Source of the DNA: Prinia subflava
Taxonomy: Eukaryota; Chordata; Aves; Passeriformes; Cisticolidae
DNA length: 64,000 nucleotides
Direction of reading: 5' to 3'
NCBI RefSeq assembly: GCF_021018805.1
Contig: NC_086251.1
Coordinates: 38,138,767 to 38,202,766, forward strand
The notes beneath the pieces were generated by a model, which saw nothing but the letters and a program-made list of their open reading frames with translations, was not told the DNA's origin and ran no database searches. This document shows positions 47,601-56,990 of this stretch, in pieces (positions within the stretch are counted from its first letter, which is position 1; each line of letters opens with the position of its first letter). The translations under genes were made by a program, and so were the position numbers.

Positions 47601-48413
47601 GTGGCATTCTGTCCCAGCAACAGAACCTCTTCTCAATAAAGAGTTTATTACGCACATGTGTCTGCAGTGTAAATGTCCCATTGTTATCTATGGGAGAACC
47701 CCTCGGGCCTGAAGGGAGAGGGGAGGGCAGGACTGCATCACCCAGGCCCCAGACCGCGGCCGGCGATGGATCCCGGCGCTCCCCAGGGCTGGTCAGCCTG
47801 GGCAGGACCGGCCCCGCCGGGCGTGTGCAGCAGGAGGGGGCCGCAGGGAGAACATCCATCTCCGGCCACAACCCCCTCCCAAGCTATTCCAACGACAGCA
47901 GGAAAGAACTGTCCTTCCAAAACTTGGTGACAGAACAACGAAGAGCACACGCAGACAGACGCCGATATCAGGGGGAGGCTGTGCTAGGAGCAGATCTCGG
48001 CGGGCGGACGGATGGACGGACAGACGGACGGACAACCAGCCCGGACGCTCGCCGGCCAGCATCCCGCCTCCCTCCGACACCCACGCGGCGGGCTCGGGCC
48101 AGCAGCGCCCGGAGGCCCCCGCAGAGGGGCCGGCCCCGTTTCCCGCACGCCCAGCCCCAGGCGCGGGGGTCCCCACAGCTCCCCGCGGCACTTACACCTC
48201 GGTCCTCCTCCGAGAGGAAATCTGGGCCGTCGTCCGAGCCTTCCTGCTTGGGGGCGAGGCGGCGGCGCGGGCAGGGGGCACGGAGGGAGGGGCACGGCCG
48301 GCGGCAGGGAGGGTGAGGGGAGACAAAGCGCACAGGTTAGCAAGTGCCCGGCCGCGCCGCCCGCCCCGCCCCGGCCCGGCCCGGCTCCGCGGCCGCCCCG
48401 GACCCACCATCAT
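20566..48413 (-). CDS. SNX6: SNX6, sorting nexin 6 (14 coding exons, 406 aa)
   Basis: SNX-BAR protein that pairs with SNX1/SNX2 on endosomal tubules and retrieves cargo such as the mannose-6-phosphate receptor to the trans-Golgi; it also binds dynactin p150. Coding exons sum to 1221 nt in a single frame and give 406 aa, the human length. After a short acidic N-terminus ([13 protein letters not shown]), the PX domain spans about 26-172, with [13 protein letters not shown] at 68-80, the [10 protein letters not shown] loop (91-100) and the [18 protein letters not shown] helical hairpin that marks the cargo-binding SNX5/6/32 PX type. The BAR domain (about 203-406) ends LAVLNGDT. Nearly all differences from human are conservative. 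The promoter is a CpG island; a CR1 and a solo LTR lie antisense in introns. Confidence 0.97.
20620..27118 (-). other. SNX6: SNX6 intron 13
   Basis: The longest SNX6 intron (about 6.5 kb), AT-rich. Contents recognised: one solo LTR at 22392-22904 in the opposite orientation. The remainder holds no exon or repeat that I can name; small open frames in it have no protein similarity. Confidence 0.8.
22392..22904 (+). mobile_element. Solo ERV LTR with 5-bp target-site duplication
   Basis: A complete 513-bp LTR running TGTGCTGGTTTTGGCTGGGG ... GTTAAACTATCACA (TG...CA ends), flanked by identical ACATC at 22387-22391 and 22905-22909. A TATAGAA box at 22651-22657 marks plus orientation, antisense to SNX6. 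The type is the common songbird LTR that I recall as ERVL-like. No internal retroviral sequence remains, so it is a recombination product. Confidence 0.85.
27119..27204 (-). CDS. SNX6: SNX6 coding exon 13 (residues 361-389)
   Basis: Acceptor TTTCTGTAG, donor GTAACT. Encodes [20 protein letters not shown] and AELELKHAK of the last BAR helix. Identical to the human segment as I recall it. Confidence 0.97.
28240..28399 (-). CDS. SNX6: SNX6 coding exon 12 (residues 308-360 plus one base)
   Basis: Acceptor TTTAATAG, donor GTATTT. Encodes [20 protein letters not shown] through EKISESAKQ, the long central BAR coiled helix. The largest coding exon of the gene. Confidence 0.97.
29305..29391 (-). CDS. 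SNX6: SNX6 coding exon 11 (residues 279-307)
   Basis: Acceptor TTTCTCCAG, donor GTGAAT. Encodes [20 protein letters not shown] and YLRESQAAK in the second BAR helix. Symmetric phase 0 exon. Confidence 0.97.
30485..30524 (-). CDS. SNX6: SNX6 coding exon 10 (residues 265-278), 40-nt microexon-like
   Basis: Acceptor TTTGCACAG, donor GTATGT. Very short; encodes [14 protein letters not shown]. Skipping it would shift the frame, because 40 is not a multiple of three. Confidence 0.95.
31801..31876 (-). CDS. SNX6: SNX6 coding exon 9 (residues 240-264)
   Basis: Acceptor TTTTCTAG, donor GTAAGA. Encodes [20 protein letters not shown] and TDIC; the junction codon with exon 8 is AAT (Asn240). Confidence 0.96.
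34293..34398 (-). CDS. SNX6: SNX6 coding exon 8 (residues 205-239 plus one base)
   Basis: Acceptor TTTTTTTAG, donor GTGAGT. Encodes [20 protein letters not shown] and [15 protein letters not shown] at the start of the first BAR helix. Leu/Val and Arg/Lys are the only changes I note against human. Confidence 0.97.
35661..35756 (-). CDS. SNX6: SNX6 coding exon 7 (residues 173-204)
   Basis: Acceptor GTTTTTCAG, donor GTGATT. Encodes the basic linker [18 protein letters not shown] and [11 protein letters not shown], the amphipathic link from PX to BAR. Confidence 0.97.
36961..37084 (-). CDS. SNX6: SNX6 coding exon 6 (residues 131-172)
   Basis: Acceptor GTTTTTAG, donor GTGAGT. Encodes [19 protein letters not shown] and [11 protein letters not shown], the last helices of the PX domain. 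Confidence 0.97.
39034..39155 (-). CDS. SNX6: SNX6 coding exon 5 (residues 91-130 plus two bases)
   Basis: Acceptor AATTCCAG, donor GTATGT. Encodes the PPAPPRPDF loop and most of the helical extension ([17 protein letters not shown]) that distinguishes SNX5/6/32 from canonical phosphoinositide-binding PX domains. Confidence 0.97.
40705..40815 (-). CDS. SNX6: SNX6 coding exon 4 (residues 54-90)
   Basis: Acceptor CCCTTCTAG, donor GTAAGT. Encodes [20 protein letters not shown] and the [17 protein letters not shown] segment of the PX core. Its acceptor lies about 255 bp from an antisense CR1 element. Confidence 0.97.
41072..41995 (+). mobile_element. CR1 LINE, 5'-truncated 3' end, in SNX6 intron 3
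   Basis: Plus-strand CR1 copy of about 0.92 kb. It begins in the region encoding the reverse transcriptase C-terminus (TCTTTATCGATGATCTGGAT ... GATGACACCAAGTTGGG), passes through the typical 3' section (GAGGAAATGGCCTCAAGTTG) and ends in the GATTCTAGGATTCTATAAT tail. Many stops and indels make it a dead, fairly old copy. It is antisense to SNX6 and ends its 5' side about 255 bp from exon 4. Confidence 0.9.
42575..42679 (-). CDS. SNX6: SNX6 coding exon 3 (residues 19-53)
   Basis: Acceptor TTTCTTTAG, donor GTAAAA. Encodes [19 protein letters not shown] and VKFTVHTK, the first strands of the PX domain. In phase 0 at both ends. Confidence 0.96.
43407..43428. repeat. Poly(A) run of 22
   Basis: Uninterrupted run of 22 A in SNX6 intron 2. 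The sequence before it does not resemble a gene or a retroposon, so I class it as simple repeat. Confidence 0.9.
44711..44752. repeat. 14-bp tandem repeat (ATAACAGCTGATAT)
   Basis: Two exact copies of ATAACAGCTGATAT and a third, degenerate one (ATATAACAGCATAT) in SNX6 intron 2. Each unit contains the E-box-like CAGCTG. Confidence 0.85.
48001..48034. repeat. GGAC/GACG-type short repeat in SNX6 intron 2
   Basis: Imperfect tetranucleotide run (GGACGGAT.., GACGGACGGAC) within the CpG island just downstream of exon 2 on the transcript. Likely length-variable. Confidence 0.7.
48196..48243 (-). CDS. SNX6: SNX6 coding exon 2 (residues 3-18)
   Basis: Acceptor CCCAAGCAG, donor GTAAGT. Encodes [16 protein letters not shown], the acidic N-terminal tail before the PX domain. 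It is separated from exon 1 by only 164 bp (48244-48407). Confidence 0.93.
48408..48413 (-). CDS. SNX6: SNX6 coding exon 1 (Met-Met only)
   Basis: Two ATG codons directly followed by the donor GTGGGT. Joining to exon 2 gives [11 protein letters not shown], against human MMEGLDDGPDF, which supports this start. The rest of the exon is 5' UTR inside the CpG island. Confidence 0.85.
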
Positions 48414-48502
48414 GGCTGCTCGCGGCGCTCTGCGCCCGCCGGAGCCGCGGCCGGGCGGGGCTGCGGCGCGCGGGGCGGGGCGGGGCGGCGGCGAGCGGCG
48501 CC

Positions 48503-48511
48503 TCTCGCGAG
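48503..48511. promoter_or_regulatory. TCTCGCGAG element (BANP-type motif) in SNX6 promoter
   Basis: Nine of ten bases of the TCTCGCGAGA palindrome, found in many housekeeping CpG-island promoters and recognised by BANP. It lies 90 bp upstream of the SNX6 ATG, beside the GC boxes. Confidence 0.5.
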
Positions 48512-50064
48512 GGAGCGGCCGCTGAGGGGAGGGACGGGAGGGCGCCGGGCGGAGCTTCGGGGCGGCTGCGGGGGAGGGAGGGGAGCGGGGCTGGCCCGCG
48601 CTGGGCGGTGGCTGCTGCTGTCGCAGCCGCGCGGTGCTGCCGTGCCCTGGTGGGGCTGGCGAGTACCGGGACGCGGCGCTGAGGGCGCTGGGCGCGCCCC
48701 GTGCGCGGGGAGCGGCTTTGTTGGGTGGAGCGCGGCGAGAGCAGCGCGCCGGGCCTCCGGAGCTGTGCGCGGCGGGCAGCGCCGGGACCCGCAGCGCCGT
48801 CCGCAGGCCAGGGCTGCCCGCCGCTGCTCCCCGGCGCTCCTGCGGGAGATGGGCTTCGCACGTTTGTACAAGCCTGGGTGGGAAACTGTGCAGTGACAGC
48901 GCGGGACATTAATAGGCTTATAATATGGCTTTGATTTTTGGGCAGTTACGTGGTTTAAGATTGCCAAATGCCTATTTCACGCTGAGGAGCGGAGCCTTTA
49001 AATGCCCTTTTGTCTAATGACAGTGGAAAAGGTCAGCATCCGCACACTAAAGCGGATGTAAATGCGGAGGGAGTATACGCCTGAGACTGCATTTTTGTGT
49101 GAATCAGAGCTAGGATGGCCAAGAAACAGCCTCAGGGTTGGGCTTCGTGATCATCGCACTCCCCAGTGTTGCCGAGGGATGCGGGCAGGTGTGGACATCA
49201 CTCCGTGGGCCTGCACTCACCCAGAGGAGGGCACCAGCCCACCTGCAAATTAAGACTGCAACAAATTCGTAGTGTCCATCCTAGCTGGCTCCCTAGCCAA
49301 GTCCATAGTTAGTTACACAAGCCCTAATGGGACAGGAGCACCGTGTATTTAGGTGGAATTAGGTGGAATTAAGGCCATCAGGAAACTGCACCTTGAGAAA
49401 TGGTGTTCATGTAGCCTCAGGATAAGTGAAGATAAATGCTTTTGGAACTCTGCACTCTTAGGACTCAGAAAAGGAATTTGGCTCTTGAAAATTGATCTTA
49501 GTATAGATTATGCGTTTTGTAAATAAAAGCTGTTCTTTAAGCAATTTTCAAGTATGCAGCCTGTTTATGTCTTGATGCAGACATGTGCAACATCATCCAA
49601 CATACAGACTTAGTACTGCGGTTGAGAGAAATAAGAATATTTTATGAAGTACAGAGAAAGTGTATGTAACCTCTGGTTAAACACCAACTTTGTCCGTCTG
49701 AAAGGATAAAGACAAAGTCACACAAGAAACTGATTTCTGGGGGTTCACCTGCGTTAGTATCCTGTTCTGTGCATGGTCTGGGTTCAGTATTGTATACCAT
49801 TCCACTCTGCAAACATCTATTTCTATGGAAAAAAAATAAAATTAGTGGCAGATGGACTTTGATTCTTTAGTATTTATTATTTACTGTTGATAGATTTTAT
49901 TAGGACCAAAGAATCCAGGTCAAAAAGTTGAGGAAGTGCTTCACAAGGAATAATGACATCATTTTTTCTTACAGGGGAGAGCTAAGTATATCAGCTGACA
50001 AGTATGAATCCGGCAGGATGACCATCTCAGTTGCATCTATAAAAAACAAGCTTATATTGCTTTC

Positions 50065-50232
50065 CAGTGTGTCTCTGGGAGCAGTCTGGTCATGTTTTGG
50101 ATGGCACAGAGGCTCATGAGGGACCCAGTCTAGTGAAAAGTGTCCCTGTCCACAGCAGAGGCATTCAAACCAAGTGATCTTTAAGGTCCTTCCCAACCCA
50201 GCCCATTCTGTGAATCTGTGGTTCTGTGGTAT
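50065..50232 (+). mobile_element. CR1 LINE 3' end fragment
   Basis: Matches the last 170 bp of CR1: GTGTCCCTGTCCACAGCAGA..., then GATCTTTAAGGTCCTTCCCA and an end with repeated TCTGTGAATCTGTGGTTCTG octamer-like units. Plus orientation, strongly 5'-truncated, moderately diverged. Confidence 0.85.
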
Positions 50233-53200
50233 TCCAAAACAGCAGCAGTGCTATGGCTCTGAAAGTTGATACCAAAAGGATTAATCTTTCATCCTGCCCT
50301 GATTGACTTATCCCAGGTCCATGTCTTGCCCTACTTTTTTCCCCATGCTCCTCCCTGCTGGCAGAGCAATGCATGCTGCCTGCTGTTTCTGCTTCAGCAG
50401 TCGAGACAGACCATATATGCCATGGGGACACCCTGGCCAGGAGGTGGGAGAAGAGCATTGCCTCTTCTCACTGCTCTTCTCTCGAGTCTCAATAAACCTG
50501 CTCTGCAGCTCCAGGAGCAATTCCCTTTGAGAGCTGAGCTCACCCTACCTAATGAGTTTCCATCTTGGCTGCTTGCACACTCTTTTCTGTTGATGTAACA
50601 ATAATAAATCAAGTCAATGAACTAAATATAACCCAGGAAGAATGAAATTACAAGGTGCAACTGAGACAATTTGACAGCCCTTTGGTATGGCCGCATTCCT
50701 ACCCTCCTCCACACACCTGACTGTCTCTACACCAACTCTGGTCTTCAAGCAGGCCCTTACTCTTGTCAACCTACCTCAGCAGCTGGAAAATTACATGGGA
50801 TAAAGGAAGGGGAAACTTAACTGTGAGCTCCACTGACTCTGATAAACTGTATGGGTGGCCCAAAGAAGAATGCAGTTAAAAACCAAAAGAAAGGAAAGTA
50901 TTGGGGCTTTCAAATGACATCTTGAGAACTTATTCCCTTTACTAGCAACATTCTCCTTTAGCTCCAGGACACACTTCCAACTTACTCAGCTACTCTTTTT
51001 TGGTCTCATTTTTTCCACTCAGATACTATGTTTTCTTAGTCTCATTTTCAGCTGCTAAACCCTTGAGGCAAGGATCGGCATTATCTTGAGTTTACAGAGC
51101 TGGAAATGCGAAGAGGAGCCGATGCCGTGCCAGGTAGGGGAACGCTGCTGTGCTATTGCAAGCTCCCGATTTCTAAACACATCCACCTGCAAAGACCCGT
51201 CACATCAGTAGATGGTGCTGTTTCCGTATTTTTCGGAATGCTTTTCAGCCGAGGTTTATCCAACCAATAACATTTCCTTTGTGTTCCAGCGTGTTCGCCC
51301 TGGAAAATCCGAAGCCATACAATTTAAGAAATATTTGGCTTTTATCAGAGAATCACTGGGGTGATCTGAAGTCTTCCCACTCCGTAGCATCATGTCATAT
51401 AGCCCTATCTGCACTGGATGAGTCATGATGGAGTCCCAATGGATGCAGGCATTTGATACAGGCAGGAACTGTAGTTCTGGTATTTCATTAGCTGATATGT
51501 ATTTTTTTAAGTGTGAGGAACTATTCTTCATGCACTTTTTTCTTTTTGCAAAGTTTCTCGACTTCCCTTTCTAGAACAAATTACTCAAAAGTTTCTCTTA
51601 AACTACCTCATGTACTACTGTTCATGTAAAGCTCAAATACAGCATCTGCAGTTAAACTGTGGCTGTAAGGACCAGCTTTCCTGTATCTCAGTAACAGATT
51701 GATTCCTCCTTTTGTTTTGTCTTTGAGATGAAATTCCCTTACATACTTCATTTAAATTTTCTCTGCTGATGCTAACTGAAACTGTATCAAGGAACCATAT
51801 CATGAAAGCTTTATAGTAGTGGTTTTTTCATTTTTGTGACAGAGTAGACAATTCTGTGTTGTAAAAGATTAATCAATATTTACCTTTTATTTCTGTGGAA
51901 AACTAGGGTTTTAAGAGTAATGTTCTAAGAAGTTTAAGGCCAAATGGTAAAAAGGCTTCAAAACCTTATTATAAGTCCTGTCTAAAAGCTCAATCAGCAA
52001 TAGAGGCTTTTTACCTGTTATGGAGATAGATCACTTTACAGCAAAAAATTACTATCAAACTGATCATATTTCCTTAGAAACAGAAAGAGGATGTGATATG
52101 TAGGATTAAAAGAACAGACAGGGAAAATTGTATAATATTACAGAAAAGAAAGAGAAACCTAGCTTAGTACTGCACAGTAACTTCTAGACACTCTGAGGAA
52201 CAGTAATTTCCATAAGAAAAGAAACAAAAAATCTGTTTCTGAGTGTGGAATAGTCTTCTGTGAATTCCATAGCATAATGGGGACATATGCAAATAATAAG
52301 CATGTGTGGGTTTCTATTCAGACTGCAGGGACCCAGAAAAGGCTCGCTCTGCTGTTTTAAAAATCCTGGCCTCCTTGTGCAAGATGTAGACTATATGTAT
52401 GCAGGTATATTGTAATGCACTTCATCACATTTCTTCCCTAGGAAAGAATCAAATTCTTTCTTTTTAAAATTCATTTACATGGCATTATAGACACTGTCTT
52501 TGTCTGCCATGAATGACTTAATGTTCATATACAGCTACACTGATGCAGAAAGTTGAACAAGTAAATCCTCATTTTTCACCAGTGCCATGAACTAACACCA
52601 AGAAGCTGTAAGGGGAAGAATATATTATGCAGTACACACAGGTAAAATTCACTTATTCTGAGCTCTGAACATACTGACAGCTTTTTTCTTCTTTGGATTG
52701 TATGCTGTTATTAATCTAATCATCATGTTTCTATAACAGATTGTAGGCAATCACTGAGCTGCACAAATTCTTCATTACAAATGGATGCAAAAGGAGACTG
52801 CATCTCCCATAGCTCCTATAGGATTATCTGGGAAGGAGCCTATAAAAAATTTCTCTCCTCCTTGGTTCACAGGGATGCTTAGAAATGTTTGTAAACAAGT
52901 CACAGACTGATCAGCATTTCAGCTGCCTACTTTAAAGCAATTGAACTCATCTCGTTTCCTAAACTCCAGTCCCTTCTTTATAAACCAGTTGAAACATGGA
53001 GTATTTCAGAGAACATTCTGAGAGAATCCTTTTTGATAATTCTTCCCAATTCTTAATCTTTTTTTTTAGGAGAAAGCCAAAATTTCCTGTCATACCTTTG
53101 CTCTAGACTAAGGGTTTTACGTGTACCAAGCACAGCACAAAATTCTTTAATTCTTTATTTTAACAAAATTTATTATTACAACAGAAAAAGAAAAACCTTT

Positions 53201-56200
53201 TTGGTGACATGACAGCTGAAAATAGAGATTGTTTTCCCATGCTGGTTATTAGGTTTTTAATTTCAGAGCTGCCTGGTTTAATCCATGCACTGTAGAGGGC
53301 AATAAGAATGTTTTGGGATATCAGCCTCACAGCAGTATTAACTCTGTCAGTCAGTAACTGCAATAGTAAGAGCATTATAGGAGACTTCTCCAAAGCAGTG
53401 TTATTACTCTTTTTGTGTCAGATGTTGAGATGAATCTGAGGTAAAAATACCAGAAGACCATTTACAGTAGTGCTTGTCACAGCTCGGGAATAACCCTCAG
53501 TATAAATAAGGCCTTGTTGATGAAAGTGCAACCAAGAAGGATAAAAAGCAGATTTGCTAAGACTGACCTCATACACGCCATTCCTCAAAGGCCAGCTCTG
53601 CCCCAGCAGGGCAGCACCAGGCAGGGAAGACAAAGCAGCTCTTGTCATGTCTTGCCACGGGTACAATAGTGGGTATCGGGAAGGACTGCACAGTGCTGCA
53701 CAGTCACAACAGACTGAATGACACTTTCGGCTTAATTCAGTATATATCAATAATAAGGCTACCAGTCTTATGCTCCCTGTTACCTTATTTCCTTTTATCC
53801 TAATACTTTTTGGGATTTTTTATCATTATTTTCCCCTCTTTTTTAATATTTGGCAGTTTTACTTCCTAATATCTTATTCTCCTTCCAATCTGTCACTTCC
53901 TTTCTCTTTGTTGGACCACCCCATTCCATACCCCAATTTCCTTTGGTCTTGACTGAGGGCAGCTGTCTGTTCTCACTCTCAAACCTTTAGGTCATCTGTG
54001 TAATCAGCTCATTCCATTTTTGTCTCAATCTCAGTCCTAGATTCAGTCTTCTGTTCTCCTATTCTGCTCCTCACCGGCTTCTTGATCCCTGTTTTTGCTG
54101 TTGCACTCTTGAACTGAGTTCTTCTCTGAAAACCTTGGACATCTCCCAGTGCTTCCTCTGAATGTCAGTAGTAGCAGGGCATCACTTGCAGTGTGAGAGG
54201 GTGTGATGACCACTGACATGTTCTGCTTCAGGCAAAATTCACAAGCCAGCCAAACACTAACTGTGTGCTCTTTGTCTTCCTGCTCTTATCACGTGAGCCT
54301 TACCTGACCAGCATTCTAAAGATTTTCTGACCAAAGTGGTCTAATTCAAAATGATCAAAGATAAGGGAAAAAATGTTACTTCTGACATGTTTACCAGAGA
54401 AAAACCTTAGTTTGATAGATGGCATCAAGCAGCATTAAACCAACAATCATCTGAGGCATTATTTAACGGCCAGGAACAGCTCTTGAAACGTGACAATATC
54501 TGACTCAAAAGCAAAGCTGCTTCCATCTCCAGGTAAATCTGCTGTGACATTCAAATTACAGCACAGCTGCATGGGAGTAGCCACCCTGTTAGCTTTGTCA
54601 GCTTTGGCACTGAAAGTGTAAGGACGTGCAGAATGGACCTACAAAAGAAATACAAACCCTTAATAATCTCTGTTTTTGAGAATTATTTCAGGAATATTAT
54701 CCACATTAACAAGACAATCAGTAATGCCCCTCCTTCCACGCAGCTCTTCTGCTAGTGCAAATCAATGTTTTTCCATTAAAGTCAATGGAGCCTTGCTGAT
54801 TACATGAAGTCAAAATCATTAGGTACAGTTTATTGGCTCTAGTCATTTTATAATACTGTCCAATAGGAAATCTTTTACCTCTGCTTCTTTTATAAAATAC
54901 AAAGGACCCATGCAGTTTCAGGTCATTATATTTGTTCTTGTCCCACCTTCTCAAAAAATATCCTTTTGTTATGTCTTGCTTGAGGGGGCAGCTATGACTA
55001 AGTGGCTGAAAAAAACCTTCAGATTTACCAAACCTGCAGTGCAGCTTATTTCCCAGCATTTAAGGCAATGCTATTTTTGGAATTCAAACTCTGAAATCTC
55101 CCCACCCAGAGAATCACTGCTTAGGACAAAGGTAGACCTTTACAAAACAGTGTGAAGCTCAATTGCAAATGCACCTAATAAAGGTCTTTGTTAAATTTCG
55201 CCTTTTGCTTCTCACAAAAATATTTTATTTGCTGTATTTCTTATTTTACATCTCAGATAATCACCCAGCTGTAGCACTGAAGACTGAGGAGTTACAGGAA
55301 TATGTCCTGACAATGGATTCCCCCTCCAGTCTGGGCTGATTTTTCTTAGTGCTGGATTTCATGTAGTCCTTTGTCCCAGGCATACAGTCACAAAATCAGC
55401 TCTGAGCCACCCATAGCTAAGAATTTTACTTAATCATGATTACTTTAGCTCAGTGTGTACATTAATTTCTGATCCATAGAACACACCAGTGTTCTGTGGT
55501 GGTACAAGACTGTCTTGAATCCTGCAGACAAACCAGAACTGTTACACCAAGTCAGTACCTGTGGGACCAGCTTATGGGAAAGAAGACTAAAATGTGCCAC
55601 ACTGGTGATTCATGAGGTGACTCTTCCCCCTGCAACGCCTCTGAATCAATGCCATAAGGTACACAGCTCCTCTGATTTCCACATGAATCATAAAATGGCT
55701 GGGCTGCTTTTGAGATATGATTGTGTGTGACCTATAAACTTGGTGATGAACTAAATCAAATTACAAGAGCAAGTAAGGTTCAACCAGATTCAGAAAGGCT
55801 CTCTGTTAAATCTACACATTTACAGGTCAAGTCCCATCCTAATGTTCTATGAATGCTTCTAGCCCCCTCTTCTTTGGGCCATATGCTGTTTATATCTGGT
55901 TCTGAATCTAAAACACATCAGTCTGAAATTTATTTTCAGGATGTGCAATGTGACAGCTGAGTCTGATTGATTCATGTTGGGTGACAAGGCAGCCATGCAG
56001 GGCTCCACAGTGAGATGACAGCATGGTCCTTAATTGAAATTTGGCTATGTGATGTTTACAGAATTTATGAATGCCATCCACAATAACATTTATAGCTGTT
56101 TCATTGTTTTCATATTTCCCCTATTTGTACATTTCTGAAACACTGTTTAATAAATATTAACAAAATATTCAAAAATAACTTAAATTGTTCTCATTTTAGC

Positions 56201-56659
56201 ATTTTAATTTTGAATGAAGTATCGAATATTTGAGGCTTAATTTATCAACAATAAGATTGAGATTAAAATCTCTTAATATTAGTTTTTAGATTTAACCAAG
56301 AAAGAGAATAAATCAACTAGGCAGCTGCCAAAGCACATATCTCTGAGCTGAATAATGGAATAATGATCGGGATTTCATGACACATTTAGAAGGGAAACAT
56401 AATAAAAGATAAAGAAGAATCAGAAGTAGGATAAAAGTACACTACTTATCATGGAAAAGTTATTGTAGACTTGTTTGATATATTTATTTGATAAAAGGAT
56501 TTTTACAGTGTTCTTTACAGAGATTGATTCTAGACCTAGTCTTGCTGGACTCCTGAAGGTATTTTGTATAATATTAATTAAGATGAAAATCAAGACTAAC
56601 ATATGAACTGTAAAGCATATAAGAAACTGACTGAACAGGAGTCTTCTTCTTTCAGGAGA

Positions 56660-56990
56660 AAGGGGAATTATTAATGGAGTTTCCTAGATTCACTTGGGAA
56701 CAATCTTATTTAATCTTCTCATTAATCATCTTGGCATAAAAAATAGGAGGTAAATGAGCAAGTGAAATCTGCTAAAACAAAAAACTGGAGGGTACTTCTG
56801 ATAGAGAAGAGGATTGGAGTATCATGCAAGATCTTGACAACCTTGAGGACTACAGTAACAGAAATAGGAATAATAATAAATAATAAAAATAGGAATATTA
56901 TAGGAATATTAAGCAAATAATGCAAAGTGATGATCTTAAGGGACCAAAAGAAATTTCTATAAGAGCAGAGGAGAAAAAAGAATTAGATAT
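56660..56990 (+). mobile_element. Probable ancient CR1/L3-type LINE remnant
   Basis: Weak but ordered similarity to the 3' reverse-transcriptase region of CR1-like LINEs: a TTTAATCTTCTCATTAATCA phrase, then AAAACTGGAGGG, then CAAGATCTTGACAACCTTGA, then AATGCAAAGTGATG. Heavily diverged, with an A/T-rich expansion in the middle (56860-56910). The boundaries are uncertain and the downstream part to about 57380 may also belong. Confidence 0.4.

Larger units (their letters stand above)
42680..48195 (-). other. SNX6: SNX6 intron 2
   Basis: About 5.5 kb. AT-rich except for the last 500 bp, which belong to the CpG island. Contains an A22 run (43407-43428), a 14-bp tandem repeat (44711-44752), an ACT-triplet run near 46467-46481 and a GGAC/GACG-rich stretch (48001-48034). 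No recognised transposon. Confidence 0.75.
47690..48890. promoter_or_regulatory. SNX6: CpG island / promoter of SNX6
   Basis: About 1.2 kb of CpG-dense DNA spanning exons 1 and 2, intron 1 and roughly 480 bp upstream of the ATG. Overlapping GC boxes (GGGGCGGGGCGGGGCGG, 48472-48488) lie some 60-75 bp upstream of the start codon. Many long open frames on both strands cross it; their Pro/Arg/Gly/Ala-rich translations reflect composition. Confidence 0.87.

Noticed and set aside
47681..48967. Long open frames (up to 294 codons) over the SNX6 promoter
   Set aside because: Compositional, overlapping in all frames and without similarity to known proteins. The 121-codon minus frame is noted separately because it runs in frame into SNX6 exon 2.
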